A stretch of DNA of 64,000 nucleotides. Origin: Polyodon spathula. Its lineage: Eukaryota > Chordata > Actinopteri > Acipenseriformes > Polyodontidae. This document shows positions 23,079 through 34,040 of this stretch, in pieces; position 1 is the stretch's first letter; each line of letters opens with the position of its first letter. Under the pieces are notes generated by a model. It was not told where the DNA came from. It saw nothing but the letters and a program-made list of their open reading frames with translations, and ran no database searches. The stretch is from positions 71,752,618-71,816,617 of the forward strand of contig NC_054537.1 of assembly GCF_017654505.1 (NCBI RefSeq), written 5' to 3'. A program made the position numbers and the translations under genes.

Positions 23079-26000
23079 GATTTAGATTGATAGTCATTAC
23101 TGCCCTAACAGAGCCAGGAGCTGATTCAAAGCATTTTAAAAATGTTCTTTCTCAGAATAAAGTGTAATCCTTTTTTTGAACTGTATGATTCTATTTCCAC
23201 TGAGCCATCATTGTTTTCCCTATAATCCAAAATATTGCAGCAACTAGCATAGCAACACCCAATACATTTTCATAACATCCATGATTCTTGTTTCAGCCAT
23301 TCTTCTTGAAACTGCCAAAAAATTCAGTTAAATGTGTTAAATGGCTTTCTGAGTCTCCATTCTTTACCTTCACACTGGATGCAACTTTTAAGACAGGCAT
23401 CTAAAGTAGGGTTTTGAACCTTCTGACAAGAAGTGGGTGCCTTAATTGAAATGTAATCTCAACCTCAGTATTTTTATACCGTACAGTATACATCTGCTAA
23501 TCTATTTTCTTTGGTTTTGGTATACATATTGCCTGTGTTACTGCTTAAGTTAGTTGACTTAAATATAACTGTGTTAATGAATATAACAAACTGTTACTTT
23601 ATTTATTTGTAAAGGCAAAACATGCACATTTTGTAATCAGCTAACTGAAGGGGAAAACAGTCAATCAATTACATCAATAAAAGTATTTTGGCCCATCATT
23701 CTTTCTAAAACTGATTTCCGTCTTCCAGCTAATAATGAGAAGGAATAATGCTGGTTGATGATTGGCATAATAATCAAACTCATTCTTTTTTTTTAGTTTT
23801 TTAAAGATTTAATTAGAACCACACTTCTGCATGGAAAGTACTACAGAGTTCAACTTACACTTGTATTTTATAGTACAATAATTAGCTGTATGTAAAAGGA
23901 AATAGGTGAAAGTACCATTTCAGACTTCAAAATGGGAATGCGATACATACAATCTTGGAGAGAGAAAACTAGGGAGAGTTCATATTTAATGTATTTTTCA
24001 TTCTCAAGACTTTCATTTAGTTTTACATGTATTTATTTTTAGAGGAGCATGTCCTCAATTGAAGTAAGTTAGCAGCTTTTATTAAACCGATAACATGTTA
24101 CAAGAAACACCTAAACAATTGAACATGGGCTTGGGGATAACTATCTTCTTCAACAAGGTACAATATTCTGAAGCCTTGCATTCCCAGGGGTGGTGTCTAC
24201 TTTTGTTGATAATGATTCTAAAAAGTATGGCAAATAGGTTATTTTGTTTTATAGGAACTAGACTTGAACCCTCTGTCTTAAGAAAAAGAAAGTAAAACAG
24301 TAACAGAGATAATAAATATGTGGGGCCAAAAATAAAAGAGAATAGGTGCAGAGATTCATGGATTGGATTAAAGAAATAGTAAACCAAGCCATGTTCAAAA
24401 GAAATAAAAGTATGACATGTGGAACTTTATCTTTCCTTTTGCATTGTTAAAACAAATCATAGAATTAAGTAAAGCAAAATATATTTTTTTATTTTGTGCA
24501 ACTTTTACACAATGACATATAGTTCTTTAATTTCCATATACACTTTAGGATACACTAATAAATGTTTTAAGAGAATAAATAAATTCCATCACCTCGTAAT
24601 AAAAAAGGCAACCAGCTGGGTTAAAGCGGGCATTTTATCACTGAGTAATGGAAAGGTTATTAACTAGTTTCCAATAAACCCTGATGTCTTGTCTTTTAAA
24701 AAAAAAAAAGTGTGATTGTATTCTAACTACTTGCTGTTGAATACAGTAATAAATCCATAAGGAAAATACTTTATAGAAGGCTTTCAAAGTGACGATAGAG
24801 TTCTGAGGTAAAATCAGTTGTTCAGTTTTGTTATACAACACACCTCAGCTTTACTCAATGTAACAGGGTACGTATACACTAATAAGCCACATATGTATTG
24901 CCCTGGCGCATAATGATCCTCCTTGACTAGACCCAAAGACAATGTGTATTAATAAACATTAAACATTATTGAAAAGGTATTCAAGGATGTTTGAATTTAA
25001 AGACAAGGCATACACATTATGTTTATATGGAAATGTATAGTAGACCTTTTCATGTGAAATGGCAATGTGTGTGCACATTTGGGAGAATGCGCAACAACAT
25101 CCAACAAGTTGTTGATGCTCTCAGAACTGACCAAGTAAAATTGTAAATGAACATATTGACTATGTTGTATTTGTTTGCATCATTAATATTTGACACAACA
25201 GTAAATCCAAAAAAAAAAAAAGAAAGGAGAGAATCCCAGACTCCTCAGATCGCTCCTGTCCAATTGAAATTGGCGGCAACCTTCGCAGTTGCCAAGTCCG
25301 CTTATAATAAGCAGAATTGAGCTTATTTTTGAGAGTTGCTGGTTGGAACCTACATAAACACCCATACTCTAACATGGGTTCGCTTGTTTTGAAAGGCAGT
25401 GTCGCTTTTTATTTTTTTGGCAACATTGGTAACCTTCCCCTTCTGTCTCACAGCAGGCAGTGCCAATTTTGGGAATGAACTAATGCTGCACTTCAGTCCG
25501 TTTCATCATTATTTGCCACCTCCCTTTCAAGTGCCCACTACCTGCATTTGCCCAAGCATGGTGTTGAATGCTTCCTCAGCAGCTGTCAGCTGTTTGGAAA
25601 GGTAGGGTTTCTAAGCCAGGGTAGTACGCAGCATCACCTTATCCCCTATGTTGTTCTGCTTGAATGAAAGGGATATATAATGTCTCCGCCGGTTTTCAGC
25701 CATGGTGATCTGCAATACTTGTTGGTCAGTTTCATTTTATACCTCCAAGTTTATTTTTAATTAATGAGTCGTAAGATACATTAGTTGAAACAGTATTTAC
25801 TACTAATGACAATTGAAAAATAATTTGGGCAAGAGCAGTAAAACTCATTATTAACCAGCCAGGCACGAGGTATTTTGCTTTATTACAGCAGCTTAGATTC
25901 ACTCGTGTACCAGTTCTCTACGCATGGAAACCACTTTTTCACAAAAGTTCACTAGTAATCTACAAAAACAGCAGAAGTACTTTACGCATAGTTAATTTAC

Positions 26001-27149
26001 ATATCAACCCCCACCTTTCCCTTTCATTTGGGTGAAAAGCCTGGTTTACTCGAGTGAAATAAATTGAGTGAATGGAAACCCAAAAAAGCATTTTACACAA
26101 GACATTTTTCTCATGTAAATGTCTTGAGTTAAAAAAAAAAAAAAAAAACTTGCATGGAAACCCCAAGAGAGTGTGTTCCTCCACTTTGAATATATGTGAA
26201 TTTGAGGTAAATTGCCAAAGCTCTTTGGGTTTAGCATCAGGAGAAATTATGCTACAGTAGCTCTCCTAGCTCATCAGAGAATGCTTCCTCTTATTGCCTT
26301 GATGTTACATTACTGACCCTTCATCCAACATGGACCTATGTTGAAAAATAAAGAAATATTGATTTTCCAGAACATACAAATGCGTAAAAATCCTTGATTA
26401 AGAACAAGTCTGTATTACATTTAAATAAACCTGCTCTAAGTGAATTCTAACATACATTATGTTTCAGAGATATGCGTTGCCTAAAGGTTCTGTGTTGCGC
26501 TCGGTTACTCCATTCATAAAGCTGCTTCAGAAAGTGCTTGATATACAAGTGAGCTGTCAGAAGCAGGTCAGCACTGTTGCAAACAATTTAGTTTTATAGT
26601 TCCCAATTGACTGGTCTTTTATTGCTTTCCTTGCTTCACACATATTTTAGCAAAAGTGAGGCCCCACTAACACTCACATTTTCCACAAGAACAAACCAAC
26701 AGCATTAAAGAGGTCTTAAACATTTCATTACTTTCTTTTAAAATATGATTTACATTTCTGGACAATGCTGCATGAATTTTTGCAGAGATGTATTTTTTAA
26801 ACAGCAAGTTACTGTAATAGCAGCAGGGTTTTTCAAAATCTTATTTTACAGACGCAATATAGTTTCACCAAATGTTGTGCAGACTTTAATAATATGTTGT
26901 GATTTACACGCAACAACCTAAATAAACTGCATCGATTCTTAGAAAAAGTATGTATGGAGACAATTCACAAACACTATCATCCTTAATTTCGATCCTAATT
27001 GATGAAACTCAAACCTTGGGTCTCAAATAAATGTTTTTGCTTAGATAAAGAAAGATAAGTATAGTATCATCAGAGGTATCTAAAAAAAATGCTATATAGA
27101 AATACACCTCAGATGGATTGGACAAGCAAAACGTTAAATACTTGCTATG
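23079..27149. other. Unassigned, mostly unique-looking sequence
   Basis: This is the longest stretch without a recognised element. Open frames here (for example 24082-24387 minus) overlap frames on the other strand and have no recognisable domain. Poly(A) tracts lie at 25209-25221 and 26131-26148. It is probably intron or intergenic DNA. Confidence 0.4.
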
Positions 27150-27550
27150 TCACTGTTTAGGGTTTAGAGTTACTATGGTCAGCCATATTGACATTCTATG
27201 TAACAAGTCTGCAAGCTGTTTTACAGCCATTGTTCTGGAGAAGATATGTGTCCATTCCTCATGATTACCATCTCTAATTATCTTGGATAGAGAAGCACCT
27301 TCCAACCTGAGCCGTTTATCAGCCCTTCTTCTGCTGTCCAGCTCATCATGACTAAAATTGACAGACACAGCTTTGATTTCACCTTTATATAACAATATAC
27401 ATGTTGAAAATACCATTTGCTTGACAAGTAAGTCCTATTGACACAAAAGTGTGTATTTGCCATCACAGTAACAGTATCAACCTGGGCATAAAGCTTTACA
27501 AAATTCCTGGATATGAACTGAGCGACTATTTTAGAAGAGGTTGCAGGCAT
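27150..27550 (-). other. Unidentified coding-like frames
   Basis: On the minus strand two overlapping open frames look protein-like. The first (27550-27278) starts MPATSSKIVAQFISRNFVKL. The second (27416-27150) contains KAVSVNFSHDELDSRRRADK and IIRDGNHEEWTHIFSRTMAV, a charged, low-redundancy sequence unlike translated AT-rich DNA. They are in different phases, so a frameshift or intron would be needed to join them. I do not recognise either. A decayed mobile-element gene or host exon are both possible. Confidence 0.3.
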
Positions 27551-28314
27551 TGTTACTGTAAATGAAACTGTAAAAACAGCCCTAATTTAGCTCCTAAAAC
27601 ATGTAATGAATCACTTGCAGTTTCCAATTGTTGTAGTCAATGTAAACAAAGGAGGCAAACGTGTGGTAGAAGCGATTTTTCAGATTGTGGAAAACAGTTG
27701 TTTTTTGGAATGAATTGATGTCACTCAGCAGTCGGAAACACGAAATAAAGCTTTGAGGAATCAAAAAAAGTCAGAGAACTGTTGGAAAACAATCCTTAAT
27801 TCAGAGATAGACACTTTGATGAATAGTGGCCTGTGTCTCAGATAATAATTAGACATACGGTTGAAATACAATGTTTCCATTCAAATATTAATAATTTTAA
27901 AATGACAAGAGCTGGTGCAATGTTGCAATACACAAAATAATAAACATGTATACAAATTGTATAACAGTGTGTATTGTGTAATGACCAGTGCAGTACTTTT
28001 TAACCCCCTCATTTCTATTCAGGTATACAAGTACAGAACTGCAGAAAAAACAACAAAATAAATAGTTAAAATAAATAGTTAATATTTAAAATAAATACTG
28101 TGTATTTTATAAGCATTTTCTTCATTATTATTGCTGTTGCATAGGGTAATGGGCAACAGTAGGCCTCCTGAATTAAGCAAAGGTGTTAACCAAGATTGAC
28201 ACTTTCATTTAATTCCGTTTAAGGGTAAATGTAAAATTCTGTCCTGTCTCAAAGTGTATCATACATGCTTGCTCATATTTTGCTTTCATTCATAATTAAG
28301 TCAGCTTACCCAAA
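27551..28314. other. Unassigned sequence
   Basis: Nothing is recognised apart from short AAATAAATAGTT repeats near 28050-28095. Confidence 0.35.
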
Positions 28315-28318
28315 AATA

Positions 28319-28386
<68 letters not shown>

Positions 28387-28405
28387 CACTAATAATAATA
28401 ATAGT
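28315..28405. repeat. (ATT)n microsatellite
   Basis: About 23 ATT units to 28386, then TCACT and four further AAT units. The polyisoleucine frame over it is spurious. Confidence 0.95.
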
Positions 28406-28618
28406 AACATGTTAGTAGATGCTTTTATTTTATGGTGAGGTATACTGACAAAGTTAATTATTTTGGTTGACATCTCACTCAGATTTGAATATTCCTTGTA
28501 GTCTATATCCAAACAGAACATTATACTTCTATTTTGTTTTTGTATTTCAAACACAAGTTTTCCAAAACAAAATGTAGATAGAAACTTACTGGAGCTCATA
28601 GTGAAGGACATGCAGCCA

Positions 28619-28636
28619 TTTTTTTTTTTTTTTTTT
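28619..28636. repeat. Poly(T) tract
   Basis: Eighteen T in a row. Nothing recognisable follows up to 29343. Confidence 0.9.
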
Positions 28637-29343
28637 TAATTGTCGAAGACCCTGGTTTCTGAAGTTTGTAATACCCAAAGTGTCAACTACCATGCAGACA
28701 AAATGTAAAAAAATTAATGAGCATGAGTAACGAGGAAGAAAAGGCGTGAACGTTTTAACAGTGTGTAGAAATGTGTCACATAATGATTGTGCATTTTGAT
28801 GTGCTGTAAAGGCAATTATGTTTTGATATGAAACCAAACATTTTCACTCAAATTTCTAAGCAATCCCATTTGTATCACTGACACCTGATATGTGGACATC
28901 AACAAATATTGAATGCTACCTGGCTGTGACATGCCACTATATCATTCCAGACTACAACATTGTCTGCAAATTGTTTAATGTTCATAGGTATTATTTTCTA
29001 GTTTGCTTATTTTCAGTTCTAGGATAAAGTATTACTAAATTATTTGTTTTTCTTATGCTATTGCATTGCATTTCTACTGTATTGCACTTATTTACCATTA
29101 CCTGTTAGATGAAAAATGTTTTAAATTAAGTTGGCTTGGATATGTTAGACAACTACAATCATAACACATAGTATTTACAGGGAAACCAAGCACAATTTGA
29201 AGTACCTGAAGTTGATTCAAAGCTGTTTTTCAATTACTAATAATACTTCCAAGGAAATAAGCATGACCCTGTGGGCACAGCACAAAACTGATGTCAATTT
29301 ATGATTGTGAAAATAATGAATGAAATGCTCTCTCTTTTTTCAG

Positions 29344-30238
29344 ATTTATCAAACGCCACACTGCTGATGCTATCACTTTGCGTCTGGACAGCATCATTCA
29401 ATAGTGGGGGTTAAGTGGTAAAATCCATGTGTGGTTACTGACAATGAAGCAAATATGTTGGCAACTCTTAGAAAACTCAACTTACGACATATGCCATGTT
29501 TTGCTCACACATTAAATTTAATTGTGAAAGATAGCTTAACTGCAGTGGCCGACCTAGCAAAAATCAGGGATGAAGTGAGAAGAATTTTATTATTTTTTTT
29601 TTCTGTTCAAGAACAGTTGCCAAAGAAAAGTTTGTAAACTTGCAGCATGATCTGAAGCATCAAGAGTTGAAGCTCATCCAGGAAGTTGGAACTCCACATA
29701 CCTCATGCTTGAGTGTTTTGTGGAAGTGAAGGAACCTCTCTCAGCAGCACTGGCCACTCTAGATGCATCTCTTCCACCAACATTTCCCTAAGACTGGACA
29801 GCAATAGAAGATGCAATTAAGGGAAATGCCTTTTAAAATGAGTTTAGTAAGACTTGCAGTTTCATATTTAGGTTTTGCATATCTTGCATTTAACATGGAT
29901 TGGAATGAAGATAAAATAGCATCATCAACAAACTAGGAGGTATATTAAAATGAGATGTTAGCAATAATACACCTGGGATGCTTAATTTACAGTGCATTTT
30001 AATGATGATTATACAATTTTACATTCAGATTCTGAAGCCGTTTTTCACAGAAACAGAAGAAATGTCAACAGATAAAAATATCATTGCATCCAAAGTGACA
30101 ATTTTGGTGAGAAATCTGCAAAGGCACACACCTACAATATCCCAACAGTATCAGCAAGGAGCTGTCAGCTACGATTTAGCTGCTTCGCTTAACAAGTGCC
30201 TCTGTAAGCAGTGTGGGACCTATGAAAGAACACAGTGA
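29344..30238 (+). pseudogene. hAT (Ac/ZBED-type) transposase pseudogene, central part
   Basis: After CTCTCTTTTTTCAG (acceptor-like, ending 29343) the frame reads LRLDSIIQ, and then at 29431 MVTDNEANMLATLRKLNLRH followed by CFAHTLNLIVKDSL. This is the conserved hAT VVTDNA.NM....W...CFAHTLNL catalytic block, including the second catalytic aspartate. A frameshift after EQLPKKSL is followed in other phases by LQHDLKHQELKLIQEVGTP-like sequence. The RW and insertion-domain part is broken and interrupted at about 29790-29985. The frame resumes at about 30027 with LKPFFTETEEMSTDKN and ASKVTILVRNLQR, standard for ZBED/Ac elements. CA|GTGAGT at 30234-30241 could be a donor. The matching C-terminus lies at 32114-32273. 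The element is dead by several frameshifts. Confidence 0.85.
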
Positions 30239-30807
30239 GTACATACTCCCTTCATTATGACTCAATTACACTGGATAATGACTGATAACAGAATAATCAG
30301 TGAATTGACAAAGAAATAAGATTAAGCAGAAGTTTATTCAGATGGTTGACAGTTAAAATACTTAGAAACATTAACACTATTTTATTTATTTGACATAATT
30401 TACAGTATATTATTTTATGTGTGAAAGAACATTAACTGAGTAAACAAAATCAGTAAATTCATAAATCTTTGTACGGGTGTTTTATTTCTTACTGCATTAC
30501 AATAGATACAAACTGTATGTGTGACTATTTCAGTTCCCAAAGTAGAAGTAGCAGCTTTCATAAATAAGGCCCAGTGTAAATCGTGAAATCGTGAAATTAG
30601 CTCAATAACCATGATTTTTACAATATTCTTAAGAATTAAAAAATAAATGATTTCATAATTATTATTTCATACAAAAAAAAAAAAAATATTAACGAAACTG
30701 TACGGCTCTGCTGTGTGCTTGTGTGTACTATTCGCCAGGCACATAGTACTGTCCAGTGATTGTCATGTGGCTATATGCAACCTAGGTGGGATATTAAAAT
30801 ACTATAC

Positions 30808-31420
30808 ACTGTAAACAAGAAAATGGATGTCTCTAAAAAGGCTAAAGCAGCATCCAGCAGAAATGTACATCCTGCAACATTAATACTATAAAACAATCTT
30901 TATATATCGTCTTTCTTAATGGACCACCATCACAAAGCGCTTTACAAGATATAAGACCAGGGTGAGTGAAGTATGCATCAGCTGCAGAGTCACTTACAAC
31001 AATGTTGAACTGGGTACCTCCTGGTTACAAGCCCGCTTCTATAACCACTGGACCACACAGACTCCTGATCTATGCTACTGTAGAAAAACCCAGAGCAGTA
31101 CTGCGACTGCTTTACTTGCAAAGAAACAAAAAACAGTGACTTCCATGTTCCAAAAGTCGACTGAAACCCACGAAGCATGAAACAGATTAAATTTTGACCT
31201 GACAGAGGCGTTTCTTTGCGCAAATATCCCTATTGAAAAATTGGATAACCAAAAGTTACATAAATTCTTCAGACTGAGTGTAGCAAATGGAGGAGTGATT
31301 TAGACTTTACCTACAGGCTGTTCATTACAACACTGTTTCACAAGCTATTTTAAAGTGCTTGAAAACTTTGAGATTGATTTTGATGATGTCAGTGCGTTTA
31401 TCTCTACATTTGATGTTTTA
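30808..31420 (+). pseudogene. CGGBP1-like hAT N-terminal fragment, split by a SINE
   Basis: At 30818 a start-like KMDVSKKAKAASSRNVHPA precedes the SINE. After it, 31074-31180 reads KTQSSTATALLAKKQKTVTS and FQKSTETHEA. In the next phase 31190-31280 reads FDLTEAFLCANIPIEKLDNQ and KLHKFFRLSVANGG, then FKVLENFEIDFDD. The order zinc finger, linker, 'F..AF..A.IP.EKLD....L..F' is that of CGGBP1 and its hAT relatives. Two stops or frame changes make it a pseudogene. It lies inside the gap of the Ac-type hAT pseudogene, either nested or a separate insertion. Confidence 0.65.
30896..31066 (-). mobile_element. tRNA-derived SINE (tRNA-Thr-like head)
   Basis: On the minus strand, from 31066: TGTGTGGTCCAGTGGTTATA (A-box region), an anticodon-arm-like GGGCTTGTAACC (TGT, threonine-like) and CCCAGTTCAAC (B-box region). 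The body then ends TTGTAAAGCGCTTTGTGATG, GTGGTCCATTAAGAAAG, CGATATATAAA, a 3' tail I know from widespread fish SINEs. It is probably truncated. It splits the CGGBP1-like fragment. Confidence 0.7.
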
Positions 31421-32113
31421 AAAAGTAATAGTAATCTGTACACTAAATTTATAGTAGTTCCGTGCACATTGCACGAAATATGATAGTTTCCCCATGACAC
31501 TGCCGTGAATTTTAAAGAAATAAGCAATACTGCTGCAGAAAAAAAGCTTTTGAAAATCTGCAAGAAAATATGTAATGTGCTATGTAAATTGATTCTATTC
31601 ACAAGTCTTTGTACTAAATCAGAATCTTTTTGAAGATTCCTTGCCGTTTCCATGCTTTTGGACACCCGCTTCAGAAGCATCTCAGATTAGCCAAACAGAA
31701 GCCTGCGGATCCAATACTGCTCCAGCATCGCCAGGCTCAGTGTAACCCTCTGCTAATGACATCTGGGCAGAGTTTGATTCCAGGGCAAAGACATGTCAGC
31801 TGTGTTTGTCTTCTGTTAAATTGCAAAGGTGGTGCTGTTTAGTTTAATGAGTTAATTATCAGATTCCCTGACTGTAATCTAAAAGGCTTTATAAATTACC
31901 ATAAAATAAAAGTACATGACACATAAGCACACCTTTCCACCTATATGTTTAATGATTGTTGACTTACTAGTTTACTTACTACTTGGCTTGACAAAATGAT
32001 GTTCTTTGGTCTGACCTGTATGTCTAGTAGCACACTAAGATTAGTTATTGAAAAGAAGAGTGTTCACTTTGTCATAACTTCAGATTCACACTGTCACTTT
32101 TCCTGTTTTACAG

Positions 32114-32273
32114 GTGGCACAGCAAAATCCATCTTCTGACATTACAATGGAAGTCAAGATGTATCTAGGGCTGCTTTTGGAAGTCACAAGGGGTAAAGTT
32201 CTGCCATCTCATGAAAATGGCCAAGAAATATCTCTGTACTCCTGCCACTATAGTACCCAATGTGTATGGGTAG
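32114..32273 (+). pseudogene. hAT dimerisation-domain exon (C-terminus of the 29344 pseudogene)
   Basis: CCTGTTTTACAG (acceptor-like) precedes a frame VAQQNPSSDITMEVKMYL. After one phase change it reads CFWKSQGVKFCHLMKMAKKY and LCTPATIVPNVYG. This corresponds to the hAT C-terminal dimerisation motif (W...FP.L..MA..YLCIPATSVPSER.FS). The SER/FS part is lost and a TAG ends the frame at 32271. Between 31421 and 32113 nothing certain was recognised. Confidence 0.7.
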
Positions 32274-32275
32274 CG

Positions 32276-33479
32276 TGAAGCTGGAAGAGGCACAACGAGC
32301 CCCTCAAACAAAACTCACAGACAAACCAGCATTTGAACAAACAAAGGCGAACAGCTCACAACCAAAGCACAGAAAATGTGACAATGCAGTAAGCAAAAGC
32401 CTGGTGACGCGTGGGGAAACATAGACTAAAGAAATAAAACGACAAGCAATTCTTTTGAATTGGAGGCGCAGTTGTAGTATTATATTCGAGTGATCTAATG
32501 AGCAATCATTCAATAATCCCTGTCCTGAATATCAGCCTAAGCTTCCTATATACTAGGTGCAAAGCACAGTAACCAGGACAGTATAAGATAGTTAGGAAAC
32601 GGACTAATACGACAAGTGAGAGTATGAAAGGATATACTAAAGGTAAGAAAAAACTGTTAGTTTTATTAATAATACGAAGAACGACTTACAAACACTATGG
32701 GGTAGCTGTATTAAGATGGGCCAGCTGAAGCACAAACAAACTGCAGTTTGCATTTTCGTTGCAACACTTAGCAAAGTATTCATTTTGTCGTATGTACTAA
32801 GAGAAAATGTGTTAATGAAAAGAGCCTCAATATACTAATTTAAATATTTGTTGCACCTTATTAGCGAGATTTCTATTGCGAGAGTTGTGCAACATTGTTC
32901 AAATAAATAGCGGGAGTTGAGTTGTGATTTGCTGCAGCAGAGGGTGCCTGAAGGATAACGTCTATACATGCAAGGGTGTAAGAATCAAAACAGCATTGTT
33001 TTTGTTAGGAGGTGTTGGGTTTTAAAAAAATACAATAAATTTGTATACAAACATGTATAGTGAGCTATGTATTTTAGATGTATAAATCATTGGACACAAA
33101 AATATAAATCTGTACAGTGCGCCTATACAGTATACAGTACAGTAGTAAAATCAAATTAACAACTAGCGCACTTTCTTTTTACTTTAGCCTGTAGGCGACC
33201 AGTATGGTAACACAAAATAAACCATGCTGCTGCAGTTATACGTCATGAGCCGTAGGCAAGGGCGCTAACAAAAGTCAAGGTCATCTACCACACGGTAGTG
33301 CCAGAGGGCTCTATCGCTATTAGAAAATAATTTATTTCTTTATTTTCTATTTTTTTTTTTTTTTAACTTTAAAACCTATATTTACCTTGAACTTCTGATA
33401 TTTTGCCAGTTAACATTCCGCTGAGGAAAAAAGTCCCTAATATAATTACAATATTAAAACGACATACACGTAGAGAAAA
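32276..33479. other. Unassigned sequence
   Basis: No element was recognised. A T15 run lies at 33350-33364. Confidence 0.35.

Positions 33480-33532
<53 letters not shown>
33480..33532. repeat. (ATT)n microsatellite
   Basis: About 17 units, followed by TTTATTTATT. Confidence 0.95.
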
Positions 33533-33979
33533 TTATTTATTGGGGTCTTACTCTTTCTTATTATAATTTATCTGGACATGTACAATTGTTGAATAGTCCA
33601 TGTAGTATTGAGTCTGACTCAAAAATGTTGTTGGAGGCGGGGCATCATTCAAGCAAGCAGGGAGTGGATTGGCTGGTGCTGAAAGAACTGAAAAAGACTG
33701 GCTAGATTTGAGGGAGGGTGTTGTTTGGATCCAGTTTATGACAGAATTATGGACCAATCCTGTATTTCCTGTTGATTTGCTTTCCAGTCGCTGCAAATTG
33801 AGCCGTCATAACGATGTCCTGTCACAGGCATGATTTCCCTTCTCTCTAGACCAGCGTCAGAAAATATATTTAAGTGTTTTTAAATATTATCAGATTAGTT
33901 GTAGATTAGAATGTTAAGGGAAAAAATATAATTCAACGTCCCGGCGGACATCTATGCAAAATAGAAGCCCGCTAAATCT
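33533..33979. other. Unassigned sequence
   Basis: It has moderate GC with no recognised domain. The minus-strand 82-residue frame overlaps it without known motifs. Confidence 0.35.
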
Positions 33980-33987
33980 GGAATATA

Positions 33988-34036
<49 letters not shown>
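33980..34036. repeat. (TA)n microsatellite
   Basis: TA tract with one ATTA interruption. Confidence 0.95.

Positions 34037-34040
<4 letters not shown>

Noticed and set aside
28306..28611. 101-residue minus frame with a long isoleucine run
   Set aside because: The run is the ATT microsatellite and the remainder has no known motif.
33548..33796. 82-residue minus frame with fairly normal composition
   Set aside because: No homology recognised, no splice signals of quality, and an overlapping plus frame of similar length.
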